Counted from the stretch's first letter, positions 1 through 7,939 are shown. The stretch is 25,807 nucleotides of DNA from CAYOZN01 sp964408455 (GCA_964408455.1 CAYOZN010000043.1:1-25807); one strand, 5' to 3'. A program made the numbers and translations. Notes: generated by a model not told the origin, from the sequence alone.

Positions 1-638
1 TTGCTGCCGCAGGTGCCCTTGCCTTCGCTCGAGGCCAGCTCGGTCTTCTTGCTGCTGCACGTGGCGCCGGCGCCCTTCGACGAGGAGCAGGTCGCCTTGG
101 CCGTCGCAACCTTGCTGCTGCACGAGGAATTGCACTTGGCGGCGCCCGTGGTCATGCAGCAGTCATCGGCGGTCTTGACGGCGGCGAGGACGACGGGATG
201 GCACGGCTTATCTTTTGAGCAGTCTTCGGCGCAGGCGTAGGCCTTGCCGTCGGCAACGAGAACGATTCGGGCGTAATTCCGGTTGAACTCTTCGGCTGCA
301 TCGGCCAGGGCGCCGTATGCGGACTCCTCGCATTCAAACTTGCGGTCGCCCAGCATATAGACGACCTTGGCGTTCTGTTCCTTGGCGAGTCGTTCGGCGG
401 TCTTGGGGCATTCAACGGCCTTGTCGCCGACCATGCGCACGAGCTGGGGGAATTCGCCCGTGCATTCCGACTTCGACGCGCAGCGGGCGCTGACGCTGGC
501 GCAGGCGGCCTTCGCCTTCGCCGTCATTTCGCCCTTGCCATCCTTCTTGCTGGCGCAGCAGCCGGGGCCGGCGTAAGAAGCCGCGATGCCCATGCTACAT
601 GCCGCCACGAGAGCCAGAGCCAGACAGAGTTTTCGCAT
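1..638 (-). CDS. Cys-rich exported protein, C-terminus beyond the window
   Basis: The visible part is 212 residues and the gene runs off the left edge. The ATG at 636-638 is preceded by a good AAGGAG ribosome site. Residues 1-23 form a Sec signal peptide (MRKLC, hydrophobic core, then SYA before GPGCC). The mature part is unusually Cys-rich: 19 Cys are visible, 17 of them after the signal peptide, including CC pairs and a tail of repeated CSSK-like units. A central block (about residues 65-135) contains two YMLGDRKFEC / LVADGKAYAC-like segments that look like a small duplicated beta unit. I recall similar Cys-rich exported proteins in planctomycetes but cannot name a family. Metal binding or redox buffering is possible but inferred only from composition. 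The reading frame and secretion are well supported; the function is unknown. Confidence 0.8.
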   Translation of the reverse strand, partial: MRKLCLALALVAACSMGIAASYAGPGCCASKKDGKGEMTAKAKAACASVSARCASKSECTGEFPQLVRMVGDKAVECPKTAERLAKEQNAKVVYMLGDRKFECEESAYGALADAAEEFNRNYARIVLVADGKAYACAEDCSKDKPCHPVVLAAVKTADDCCMTTGAAKCNSSCSSKVATAKATCSSSKGAGATCSSKKTELASSEGKGTCGS

Positions 639-690
639 ACCGGTTTCTCCTTGTTTCAAGTGATCGAATGTCAATAAGCGTACATGAAAC

Positions 691-722
691 TCTGCAACAA
701 CGGGCTACGCCCGCGTTGCAGA
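691..722. repeat. Bipartite hairpin upstream of the Cys-rich gene
   Basis: An 8-bp outer stem (TCTGCAAC 691-698 with GTTGCAGA 715-722) encloses a 5-bp inner stem (CGGGC 701-705, loop TAC, GCCCG 709-713) with a small asymmetric bulge. It lies about 50 nt before the start of the minus-strand Cys-rich gene. No T-run follows on either strand, so a leader structure or a REP-like element fits better than a terminator. Confidence 0.6.
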
Positions 723-757
723 ATCACTCAGGCCAAATATGCCGCGAAGGTTAGCGA

Positions 758-773
758 TGGATTGTACAATCCA
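758..773. promoter_or_regulatory. 16-bp perfect palindrome, candidate operator
   Basis: TGGATTGTACAATCCA equals its own reverse complement. It lies between the divergent Cys-rich gene (start 638) and miaA (start 1071), about 120 nt upstream of the former. Its length and lack of a spacer fit a dimeric repressor site. The regulator is unknown and the role is inferred. Confidence 0.4.
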
Positions 774-778
774 GCCGC

Positions 779-810
779 CTCCCGGTTTAACGATGTCGCC
801 AAGCCGGGAG
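779..810. repeat. Inverted repeat CTCCCGG/CCGGGAG
   Basis: Seven perfect pairs (779-785 with 804-810) extend to ten with one G-U wobble, leaving a loop of about 12 nt. It sits immediately after the 16-bp palindrome in the same intergenic region. It has no T-run and no assigned function. Confidence 0.4.
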
Positions 811-945
811 TTCCCTGCGATTATACGATCTTTGCAATATGAGACCGAATCTTGTGCATGGCGTTAGCCGAACAATTGCGCTCCCGGGTCTGGGGCGAAT
901 GGGTCCGCAACGCAATATTATGTAAATGCTGATGTTACGTCCTCA

Positions 946-970
946 AATCGGGCGCGGCAAGCGCCCGATT
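946..970. repeat. Perfect 10-bp hairpin upstream of miaA
   Basis: AATCGGGCGC (946-955), loop GGCAA, GCGCCCGATT (961-970). The stem is perfect and GC-rich, about 100 nt before the miaA start. No clear T-run follows on the plus strand, so it may be a leader hairpin or a decayed terminator. Nothing else recognisable was seen between 811 and 1070. Confidence 0.5.
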
Positions 971-1070
971 CCAGTGTTCTGATGCAGCCGGGCATCAAAA
1001 CGTTACGAAGCCGTTACGGCGCGTCCGCGGTCGGAATCGGAACCGGCTCCCCGGCCCGGGATCATGGAAC

Positions 1071-2033
1071 GTGCGTCCACCACCTGAAGCGACAGACAAA
1101 ACCGACCTGGCCCGGCTGACGCTGTTGCTCGGCGTGACCGGCAGCGGGAAGACCGCGGTCTCGCTGCGCCTGGCTGAGTCCCTGGGCGCCGAGATCATCA
1201 GCGTGGATTCGATGCAGGTCTATCGCGGCATGGATATCGGCACGGCCAAGGCGAGCCCCGCGGAGCGTTCTCGCGTGCCGCATCATTTGATCGACGTACT
1301 GGATCCATGGGAATCGTGCAGTGTGGCCCGGTTCGTCGAGATGGCCGACGCCGCCATCGCGGACGTCACTTCGCGTGGCAGGCCAGCCCTGGTGGTCGCC
1401 GGCACGCCGCTGTACCTGATGGGGCTGATGTTCGGCATGTTCGAGGGCCCGTCGGCCGATGCCGGCTTCCGGGAGCGGCTGCGGGCACGGGCTGCGGGTG
1501 AAGGCACGGGCGCGCTTCATCGTGAACTGGCGGCGGTCGATGCCGAGGCGGCGGCACGCATACATCCCAACGACTACAAGCGCATAGAACGGGCCCTGGA
1601 GGTGTATCACGCCACCGGCCGCACGCTGTCGTCGCAGCAGACGCAATGGGCGGCCGCCCGGCTGCGCTATCCTGCCACCGTGGTCGGCATTCGCCGCGAC
1701 AAGGAAGATGCTTCGCACCGGATCAACGCGCGCGTAAAGCAAATGATGGAAGCGGGCCTGCTGGCGGAAGTGACGCGGCTGTTGAGATCGCCGCGCGGAT
1801 TGAGCAGGCAGGCCGCGCAGGCGGTGGGCTATGCCCAGATCATCGACCACCTGGAGGGCAGGTGCAGCCTGCACGAGGCGGTGGAACAGATCAAGGTGCA
1901 GTCGAGGCAGCTTGCGAAGCACCAGCGGACATGGTTTCGAAAGTTTGAGACGTGCAAGTGGGTCGATGTCGCACCGTCGGAACCCGAGGAGTGCATCGCG
2001 GCTCGGCTGCTAAGTGTCATTCGGCCGGGTTGA
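1071..2033 (+). CDS. miaA: tRNA dimethylallyltransferase MiaA
   Basis: MiaA transfers a dimethylallyl group from DMAPP to N6 of adenosine 37 in tRNAs that read UNN codons, the first step to ms2i6A in the cytoplasm. The 320-residue product has family-typical length. The P-loop GVTGSGKT is at residues 21-28, followed by the signature DSMQVYRGMDIGTAK, then PHHLIDVLDP and the YKRIERALEVYHATGR block. The C-terminal QLAKHQRTWFRKF helix is diagnostic. The usual GGTGLY substrate loop reads AGTPLY here, a mild variant. The GTG start at 1071 gives the expected N-terminus, with only a weak GGA upstream. The gene stands alone and converges on mgtE 64 nt downstream; no clear terminator was seen between them. 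Confidence 0.96.
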   Translation: MRPPPEATDKTDLARLTLLLGVTGSGKTAVSLRLAESLGAEIISVDSMQVYRGMDIGTAKASPAERSRVPHHLIDVLDPWESCSVARFVEMADAAIADVTSRGRPALVVAGTPLYLMGLMFGMFEGPSADAGFRERLRARAAGEGTGALHRELAAVDAEAAARIHPNDYKRIERALEVYHATGRTLSSQQTQWAAARLRYPATVVGIRRDKEDASHRINARVKQMMEAGLLAEVTRLLRSPRGLSRQAAQAVGYAQIIDHLEGRCSLHEAVEQIKVQSRQLAKHQRTWFRKFETCKWVDVAPSEPEECIAARLLSVIRPG

Positions 2034-2097
2034 GGAGGCATTTTGTGTCGCTGGGCAGCTTGGCCATACCGGCCCGCGAAGCCGCCGATGTCCCTGG

Positions 2098-3495
2098 TCA
2101 CAACAGCGTCCCGCGCAACAGCGCCGCCGCGACCGAGAAATAGATCACGATGCCGAAGACGTCGACCAGCGTGGCCACGAACGGCGTGGAGGACACGGCG
2201 GGGTCCAGCCCAACGCGTCGCAGCAGCATCGGCAGCATCGAACCGATCATCGTGCCGTACATCACCACGCCCAGCAGGCTGGTCGCCACGGCCAGGCCAA
2301 TCAGCAGGTAATGCTCGCCGAATACCTCCTCGCGCCAGGGCCAGAGGGCGACCCGCGCCAGGGCGATCAGACCCAGTACCAGGCCGAGGGCAAGACCCGA
2401 GCCGATTTCGCGATAGAGCACGCGCCACCAGTCGCCCAGCGAGATCTCCTGGATGGCCATCGCGCGAATCACCAGCGTCGACGCCTGCGATCCGCTGTTG
2501 CCGCCACTGCTGATGATCAGCGGGATGAAGAATGCCAGGACAGCGGCATGCTCCAGCTCAGCCTCGAAATGGCCCAGGGCCGTCATGGTCAGCATCTCGC
2601 CGATGAGCAGGATCGTCAGCCAGAACGCGCGCTTGCGGAACATCGTCGCAAAGCTGACCGCCAGGTAGGGCGCCTCCAGCGCCTGAACCGCGCCCATCTG
2701 CTGCATGTCTTCGGTGACTTCCTCCTCGGCCACGTCGAGGATGTCGTCGACCGTCACCATGCCTACCAGCAGGCCGGTGCTGTCGACGACCGGCAGGGCG
2801 ACGCGATCGAGCCGCTGAAACTCGCGCACGGCCTCTTCCTGGTCCTGGTCGGCTCGCAACGTCGCGAGCTGCCGGTCCATGATGTCCGCCAGCCGCGAGC
2901 TGGGATCGGCGAGGATCAATTCCCGCAGGCGGATGTCGTCCACCAGGTGGCCGCGATCGTCCACGACGTAGATGACGTTGAACGTCTCCTTGTCGCGGCC
3001 CACGCGGCGGATGTGTTCGAGTACCTCGGAGACCGACATGTCCTCGCGCACGGCCACGTAGTCCGGCGTCATGATGCGGCCGATGGACTCTGACGGATAT
3101 CCGAGCAGTGTCGTGGCGATCTTGCGTTCTTCGGGCGACAGGAGCGACAGCAGCCGCTGCGTCATGGGACCGGGCAATTCTTCAAGCAATGCGGTGCGAT
3201 CGTCCGGCGCCATCTCGTTCAGCACCGCCGCGACCTGCTCCTGCCCGAGGGCGCGAAGGATCTCCTCCTGCCGTTCCAGCGGCAGATATTCGAAGATGTC
3301 GGCGGCAAACTCGCGCGGCAGGATGCGGAAGATGACGGCTACGTCCTGGGCCGACAGGTCCTCGCAGACTTCCGAAACCGTCTCCGGCGATAGCGCGGTG
3401 ATCGCCTTGCGCAGGGCGGCAAACTGCCGCTGTTCGATCATCTCGGCGATGTCCGGACCGATGAGCTTTCCAAACACGGCGTCGCCTCCCGACAC
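2098..3495 (-). CDS. mgtE: Magnesium transporter MgtE
   Basis: MgtE is an inner-membrane Mg2+ channel whose cytoplasmic N and CBS domains sense intracellular Mg2+ and gate the pore. The 465-residue product shows the full architecture: an N domain of short helical repeats (about residues 10-135), two CBS domains (about 138-195 and 202-258), a plug helix region, and five membrane helices from about 288 to the end. The motif GGNSGSQ (331-337) and the acidic residue in ATLVDVFG (Asp445), which corresponds to the pore Asp of known MgtE proteins, are present. The start is GTG at 3493-3495; upstream bases show no strong ribosome site, so a nearby start cannot be excluded, but this one fits the family N-terminus. 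No M-box-like Mg2+ riboswitch was recognised upstream. Confidence 0.95.
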   Translation of the reverse strand: MSGGDAVFGKLIGPDIAEMIEQRQFAALRKAITALSPETVSEVCEDLSAQDVAVIFRILPREFAADIFEYLPLERQEEILRALGQEQVAAVLNEMAPDDRTALLEELPGPMTQRLLSLLSPEERKIATTLLGYPSESIGRIMTPDYVAVREDMSVSEVLEHIRRVGRDKETFNVIYVVDDRGHLVDDIRLRELILADPSSRLADIMDRQLATLRADQDQEEAVREFQRLDRVALPVVDSTGLLVGMVTVDDILDVAEEEVTEDMQQMGAVQALEAPYLAVSFATMFRKRAFWLTILLIGEMLTMTALGHFEAELEHAAVLAFFIPLIISSGGNSGSQASTLVIRAMAIQEISLGDWWRVLYREIGSGLALGLVLGLIALARVALWPWREEVFGEHYLLIGLAVATSLLGVVMYGTMIGSMLPMLLRRVGLDPAVSSTPFVATLVDVFGIVIYFSVAAALLRGTLL

Positions 3496-3754
3496 GAGCC
3501 CGCCGGAAACCGGGCAAAGTCCCGCATCCTACCCAGCATTCAAGGTCGTCGGCCAGCCCGGAAATCAATCACGTTGCCTGTTCCGGCGCGACCGCGAAGC
3601 CGCGGCGACGGAGACGATTCGGGGCCGATCATCTTGCGGTTGGTGCCGGTTCGAGATAATGCCTTGTCAGAACTCGACCAACCCCGGCCGCGTGGGCGGG
3701 CAGGCACGGATCATTGTCGCAACAGTCGTGAACTCAGGCGCCGGAGCACACACG

Positions 3755-4309
3755 GTGAGCGAACCGCCGACCCGCGACTATCGAACCGACGAGCAGCTAT
3801 TCTCCGCCATCAATCGCGGCGATCTGTCGGCGTTCGAGACGTTGTACGAGCGGCATCGCGACTTCGCCTATCGCGTCGCCTGGCGCTTTACCGCGAACGA
3901 GGCCGACGCCCTGGACATCCTCCAGTCGGTCTTCCAGCACCTGCTTCAGAAGGCCCCCGGCCTGGTGCTCACAGCCAGCATCAACACGTATCTTTACACC
4001 ATCGTGCGAAGCCTTGCCGTGTCGCGTCTGCGCGAACGCGATCGGGCATCGGGCCTCGCAGATTTCGAAGCCGCGTTGACGGCGCCGCCGCCCGCGGCGC
4101 CGGCCGGCCTGGGCGATCTGGCCGTCGTGCTGCGCAGCCTGCCCGAGCCTCACCGCGAAGTCGTGCTCATGCGATTTGTGGATGACCTGTCTCTTGGCGA
4201 GATCGCTGCGGCACTCGAGATACCCGTCGGCACGGTCAAATCGCGGCTGCACCACGCCCTGGCTGCCATGCGTGCGGACGAGCGCACCCGGCGCTACTTC
4301 GAGCGCTGA
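3755..4309 (+). CDS. RNA polymerase ECF-type sigma factor
   Basis: This 184-residue protein has the two-domain plan of extracytoplasmic-function sigma factors. Region 2 lies at about residues 21-85 (AFETLYERHRDFAYRVAWRF, then the EADALDILQSVFQHLL helix that reads the -10 element). Region 4 lies at about 120-175 and has the helix-turn-helix LSLGEIAAALEIPVGTVKSR. Neither an N-terminal extension nor a fused anti-sigma domain is present. The GTG start at 3755 is chosen because GGAG lies 8 nt upstream and it gives the normal sigma N-terminus; the open frame extends much further upstream but overlaps mgtE antisense. A weak promoter may lie at 3634-3660 (TTGCGG, 15 nt, GATAAT). The gene heads a four-gene operon of envelope proteins, and the next product, a single-pass membrane protein, is the obvious anti-sigma candidate. 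Confidence 0.9.
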   Translation: MSEPPTRDYRTDEQLFSAINRGDLSAFETLYERHRDFAYRVAWRFTANEADALDILQSVFQHLLQKAPGLVLTASINTYLYTIVRSLAVSRLRERDRASGLADFEAALTAPPPAAPAGLGDLAVVLRSLPEPHREVVLMRFVDDLSLGEIAAALEIPVGTVKSRLHHALAAMRADERTRRYFER

Positions 4310-4392
4310 GACGCACAAATCCGAAAAATCGCGAAATCGAGTGAACCCGGAGCCCCTTCTCCGCGCTGAATGGGGAGAGAAAGGAAACGCAT

Positions 4393-4893
4393 ATGTCCAG
4401 ACACGATCGCGAACCAGTTGACGGCGGACAAAGCGTGCCGCCCGGCCTGCGTGCCGACCTGCAGGCGCTATATCGGCCGCCGGCGGTGCCGGCCGCGGTC
4501 GATGAGCAGATTCACTTTCGTGCGGCGCAGCGGCTGAGCGATTTCCGCCGCACGCGTCGCTGGGGCGGGATGGCCATCGCCGCTGCCGTGGTGTTGATGG
4601 TCTTCGGACTGGAGCGGGCCCTTCAGACCCCGCCAGCCCCGCCGCCGTCAGATGTTTTCATTCCGGGCGTGCCGCAGCCGACGCCGCTTGTGCAATCCGC
4701 ATCGCCGGGGCCTGGCGACATCGACGGGAGCGGCCAAATCGACATTCTCGATGCCCTCGTGCTGGCGCGGCGGGTCGAAGCCGGTTCCGCGGCGGAATCG
4801 CGGTGGGATCTGAACGCCGACGGCCGCGTCGACCGGCACGATGCCGAAGTCGTGGCACGGCAGGCCGTCCGGCTGATCGGAGGCGACTCATGA
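4393..4893 (+). CDS. Single-pass membrane protein with a C-terminal dockerin; anti-sigma candidate
   Basis: The 166-residue product has three parts. Residues 1-55 are a charged, presumably cytoplasmic domain (LRADLQALYRPP; helical and Arg-rich towards the membrane). About 57-76 is a hydrophobic helix. A Pro-rich linker then leads to a type I dockerin at about 108-162. The dockerin has two calcium loops of F-hand type: DIDGSGQIDILD and DLNADGRVDRHD, each with acidic residues at positions 1, 3, 9 and 12. AAGGAAA precedes the ATG. The gene lies 83 nt after the sigma factor and its stop overlaps the next start by 4 nt (ATGA). Placement and topology suggest an anti-sigma or signal-relay protein whose external dockerin senses or anchors a partner. 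No zinc anti-sigma motif (HxxxCxxC) is visible, so that role is inferred. Confidence 0.82.
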   Translation: MSRHDREPVDGGQSVPPGLRADLQALYRPPAVPAAVDEQIHFRAAQRLSDFRRTRRWGGMAIAAAVVLMVFGLERALQTPPAPPPSDVFIPGVPQPTPLVQSASPGPGDIDGSGQIDILDALVLARRVEAGSAAESRWDLNADGRVDRHDAEVVARQAVRLIGGDS

Positions 4894-5516
4894 TTCTTCG
4901 CAGGCTGTTCGCAAGCGCGTGCCACTGCCTGAAGAAGTGCCACGCGGCGCAAGAACGAGTTCACTGCTTGAAACAGAGGCACACTGGGCGGTCTCAAATC
5001 CACTGTTTGAAGCAGTGGCACACGGATCGGAGGCGCCAGCTGGCGGGTTTTCTGCTCGTCGCTCTGATGGCGCCTGCCTTCGCAATCGTTGCCCGCGGCC
5101 AGACTACGCCCACCGTCGGTCAGGATCGCCCCGCGGCCACGACGGCGCCTTCCCATTTTGCCGCCGTCGACATCTTCGTGGACAGCGGTCTCAATCCGAT
5201 GGGCGCTTATCAGTTTGAGTTGACCTTCGCCGGCGGCGATGCCCGAATCGTCGGCGTCGAGGGCGGCGAGCTCGCGGCCTATGCCGGGCCGCCCTTCTAC
5301 GATCCCGCCGCCCTGCACGGCGATGGCCGCATCATCATCGCCGCTTTCAGCACCGACGAGGTCCTGCCCACGCGTCGCAACCGCGTCGCTCGCGTGCACG
5401 TGCAGATCGTCTCGGAACAACTGCCTGAACCTGGCGTCCAACTCATCGTGGCCGGCGCGGCGGATGGTTCGCCGATTACTGCGTCCATCGCCGCGGAATA
5501 CGCAGAGGAAAACTGA
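4890..5516 (+). CDS. Secreted cohesin-like domain protein with an N-terminal repeat insert
   Basis: This 208-residue product starts at ATG 4890 behind GGAGG (6-nt spacing), translationally coupled to the preceding gene by ATGA overlap. Residues 12-44 hold three 13-residue repeats of pattern HCLK(K/Q)xH, encoded by palindromic DNA. A hydrophobic signal segment follows at about 51-70 (FLLVALMAPAFAIVARG). The mature part, about 88-195, has features of a cohesin-like beta-sandwich: VDIFVDSG at its start, GAYQFELTF, a VEGGE stretch, then GRIIIAAFST and RVARVHVQI. Cohesins bind dockerins, and dockerins are encoded immediately upstream and elsewhere in this window. The cohesin assignment is by motif only. 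The repeat insert before the signal peptide is odd and makes an unusually long n-region. Confidence 0.75.
   Translation: MILRRLFASACHCLKKCHAAQERVHCLKQRHTGRSQIHCLKQWHTDRRRQLAGFLLVALMAPAFAIVARGQTTPTVGQDRPAATTAPSHFAAVDIFVDSGLNPMGAYQFELTFAGGDARIVGVEGGELAAYAGPPFYDPAALHGDGRIIIAAFSTDEVLPTRRNRVARVHVQIVSEQLPEPGVQLIVAGAADGSPITASIAAEYAEEN
4919..5023. repeat. Three tandem 39-nt repeats built on the imperfect palindrome CCACTGnnTGAAGCAGTGG
   Basis: Equivalent positions (the CAC codons at 4923, 4962 and 5001) are exactly 39 nt apart. The best palindrome is copy 3, CCACTG (5000-5005) and CAGTGG (5012-5017) around TTTGAA; copies 1 and 2 are diverged. The whole array is in frame with the cohesin-like gene and encodes three HCLKxxH units. 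It resembles a palindromic repeat that has inserted and duplicated inside a coding sequence. Confidence 0.7.
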
Positions 5517-5518
5517 AA

Positions 5519-7939
5519 ATGAAAAAACACAATGTCGTGATGATTGCGGCGGCCGCGCTGTCAATCAGTGGAATGGCGCTCGTGGTCAACTGCTCTTCAC
5601 CCGTGCAGCGCGCCGAGACGGCCTATCCGCGCAATTCCCCCGGTGCCGCCGCCCGCATTCCGGGCTCAAGCGGTGGATGGATTGCCAACGGTCTGGCGTC
5701 TCCTGCCCCCGCCGACGCATACGAGAGTGAGCTTGGGCGTCTTGACATGCCCGGCGCGCTGCCATCTCCCGACGAAGAGCTCTGGATCATCCAGCGCCCC
5801 CAGCCCGATGCCGTGCCCGATCCCGACGCCCCCGGCTGCGGCGCCCTCATGGCCCGCCTCCCGACTGCGCCCGATGTGGAAGTGCCCGTGCCGCTCAAGC
5901 ACACCGACGTGCAGGCCACGATCGCCGCCTACATCGCCACCGTCGAAGTCACGCAGCAGTTCCACAATCCGTACGACGAGAAGATCGAGGCCGTCTATGT
6001 CTTCCCGCTGCCCGAGAATGCCGCGATCAACGAGTTCATCATGACCGTCGGCGAACGGAAAATCCGCGGCATCATCCGCGAGCGCCAGGAAGCCGAGCAG
6101 ATCTACCACGAAGCCCGCGCAGCCGGCCACGTTGCCTCGCTGCTCACCCAGGAGCGCGCCAACGTATTTACGCAGAAGGTGGCGAACATCGAGCCGGGCA
6201 AGGCCATCGACATTCACATCCGGTATTTTCACACGCTCGCCTACGACGACGGCTGGTACGAATACGTCTTCCCCATGGTCGTCGGCCCCCGATTCAACCC
6301 TCCGGCGACAGCCAGTGTGGCGTCGACGTCCTCAACTGCCGATCCTTTGGCACCGGCGTCCCATGTGGCACCGTCGTCCCCGCCGGTGAACGAACCTGGT
6401 GAAGTGGGGCGGGCGTCCCTGGCCGCCAGCGAACAGGGCGACGGCATCGGCGTCGTCGCCCGCGGAAATCGCGGCGCTTCCGGACAGAAGACGGAGGTCC
6501 AGTACCTCGCGCCCGGCGAGCGCAGCGGCCACGACATCGCCCTCGTGCTCACGATCGATGCCGGCGTCGAAATCGAGGACGTCCGCAGCGTCAACCACGT
6601 CATCGAGACGCGGCGCGATGCCGAGGATCTGGCACAAGTGCGGCTCTCCGATCGCGACGCGATTCCAAACAAGGACTTCGTTCTCCGGTACAAAGTCGCC
6701 GGCGATCGCATCAAGAGCGCGCTGCTGACGCAGCACGCCGACGACGGCGGCTATTTCACGCTCATGCTCTACCCTCCGGATTCACTGAATGAACTGGAGC
6801 GGGCCCCGGTCGAACTCATCTTCGTTCTCGATTCCAGCGGCAGTATGAATGGCCGGCCCATCGAACAGGCAAAGGCCGCCATTCAGCGCGGCCTCGCCCG
6901 CCTGCGCCCGGACGACACGTTTCAGCTCATCAACTTCGCCGACGACTCGTCGCAGCTCGGTCGCGCGCCGCTGGCCGCCACACCCACCAACATCCGCCGC
7001 GGCATGCGCTACCTCTCGAGGATCGACGGCGACGGCGGCACGATGATGATCGAGGGCATCAGGGCGGCGCTCGACTTTCCGCACGACCCCAGGCGGCTGC
7101 GGTTTGTCTGCTTCCTGACCGACGGCTACATCGGCAACGAGGTTGAGATTCTCGGCGCGGTGCACCGGCGGCTCGGGGCTTCCCGCGTCTTCAGCTTCGG
7201 CGTCGGCTCGGCGCCCAATCGCTTCCTCATGGACCGCATGGCCAAGCTCGGTCGCGGCGCCGTCGCCTATCTGTCGCTCAACGACGACGGGGCCGACGTG
7301 ATGGACCGCTTCTTCGATCGCATCAGCCATCCGGCACTGACGGACGTGCAGATCGACTGGGGCGGCCTGACCGCGAGTGACGTGTTTCCGGCACCCATGC
7401 CCGATCTCTTCGTCGGCCGCCCCGTGGTATTGACCGGCCGCTTCTCCGGCACGCCGACCGGCCCCATTCGCGTGACCGGCCGCGCGGGCGACCAGCGCCG
7501 CGAGATCGTGATCGATGCGGCGCCGATGTCCGTCTCGTCATTAACGGCGCGGGGCGACGGCATGATGGTGGCATCCACCGGCGGAGATCATGGGACGAAC
7601 GGGAGTCATGGGATTGATACCAGCGCAGGCGCAGGCGGGGCGGCATCAGACGGGGACGGCCCTGATGGAACGGCAGCCCAGCAAAACGGTCTGCGCGCTG
7701 TTTGGGCCCGCGCGAAAATCGCCGATCTCATGGATCGTGCCACGTACGACGCCGCGGCACAAAACGAACTTGCCGGTCAGGTGCGCCAGATCGCGCTGAA
7801 CTACGGTCTGATGTCGCAGTTCACCGCCTTTGTCGCCGTCGATTCGCTGACGCGCACGGCTGGTGCGCACGGCACGACCGTCGCCGTCCCTGTCCCCGTG
7901 CCCGACGGCGTGAAATATGAAACGACGGTGCATGAGTGA
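5519..7939 (+). CDS. Exported VIT and von Willebrand factor A domain protein
   Basis: This 806-residue protein starts 2 nt after the cohesin-like gene, with AGAGGAA upstream. The N-terminal hydrophobic segment ends in VVNCSS, giving either a Sec signal or a lipobox with an unusual Asn at -1. A VIT domain spans about residues 120-260 (VTQQFHNPYDEKIEAVYVFPLP, EAEQIYHEARAAGHVASLL). A low-complexity Ala/Ser/Pro/Gly linker separates it from a VWA domain at about 430-600. The VWA metal site is intact: DSSGS begins at Asp438, with later GGT and LTDGYIGNE. A second Gly/Asp-rich insert lies near 680-720, and the C-terminus keeps the conserved ALNYGLMSQFTAFVAVD stretch. No LPXTG-type sorting signal follows. 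The likely role is metal-dependent protein binding in the cell envelope, together with the dockerin and cohesin-like products of the operon. Confidence 0.9.
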   Translation: MKKHNVVMIAAAALSISGMALVVNCSSPVQRAETAYPRNSPGAAARIPGSSGGWIANGLASPAPADAYESELGRLDMPGALPSPDEELWIIQRPQPDAVPDPDAPGCGALMARLPTAPDVEVPVPLKHTDVQATIAAYIATVEVTQQFHNPYDEKIEAVYVFPLPENAAINEFIMTVGERKIRGIIRERQEAEQIYHEARAAGHVASLLTQERANVFTQKVANIEPGKAIDIHIRYFHTLAYDDGWYEYVFPMVVGPRFNPPATASVASTSSTADPLAPASHVAPSSPPVNEPGEVGRASLAASEQGDGIGVVARGNRGASGQKTEVQYLAPGERSGHDIALVLTIDAGVEIEDVRSVNHVIETRRDAEDLAQVRLSDRDAIPNKDFVLRYKVAGDRIKSALLTQHADDGGYFTLMLYPPDSLNELERAPVELIFVLDSSGSMNGRPIEQAKAAIQRGLARLRPDDTFQLINFADDSSQLGRAPLAATPTNIRRGMRYLSRIDGDGGTMMIEGIRAALDFPHDPRRLRFVCFLTDGYIGNEVEILGAVHRRLGASRVFSFGVGSAPNRFLMDRMAKLGRGAVAYLSLNDDGADVMDRFFDRISHPALTDVQIDWGGLTASDVFPAPMPDLFVGRPVVLTGRFSGTPTGPIRVTGRAGDQRREIVIDAAPMSVSSLTARGDGMMVASTGGDHGTNGSHGIDTSAGAGGAASDGDGPDGTAAQQNGLRAVWARAKIADLMDRATYDAAAQNELAGQVRQIALNYGLMSQFTAFVAVDSLTRTAGAHGTTVAVPVPVPDGVKYETTVHE

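Noticed and set aside
2014..3093. 359-codon open frame antisense to mgtE
   Set aside because: Gln/Arg/His/Asp-rich translation without motifs; it is the mirror of the well-supported mgtE frame in high-GC DNA.
3496..3650. Magnesium riboswitch upstream of mgtE
   Set aside because: No M-box-like conserved core or terminator hairpin could be recognised in the mgtE leader.
3071..3754. Long N-terminal extension of the sigma factor frame
   Set aside because: It overlaps mgtE antisense, has no sigma-like sequence, and a GTG with a good ribosome site at 3755 gives the normal N-terminus.
4919..5023. CRISPR-like array
   Set aside because: Only three degenerate units with no constant-length unique spacers and in frame with a gene.
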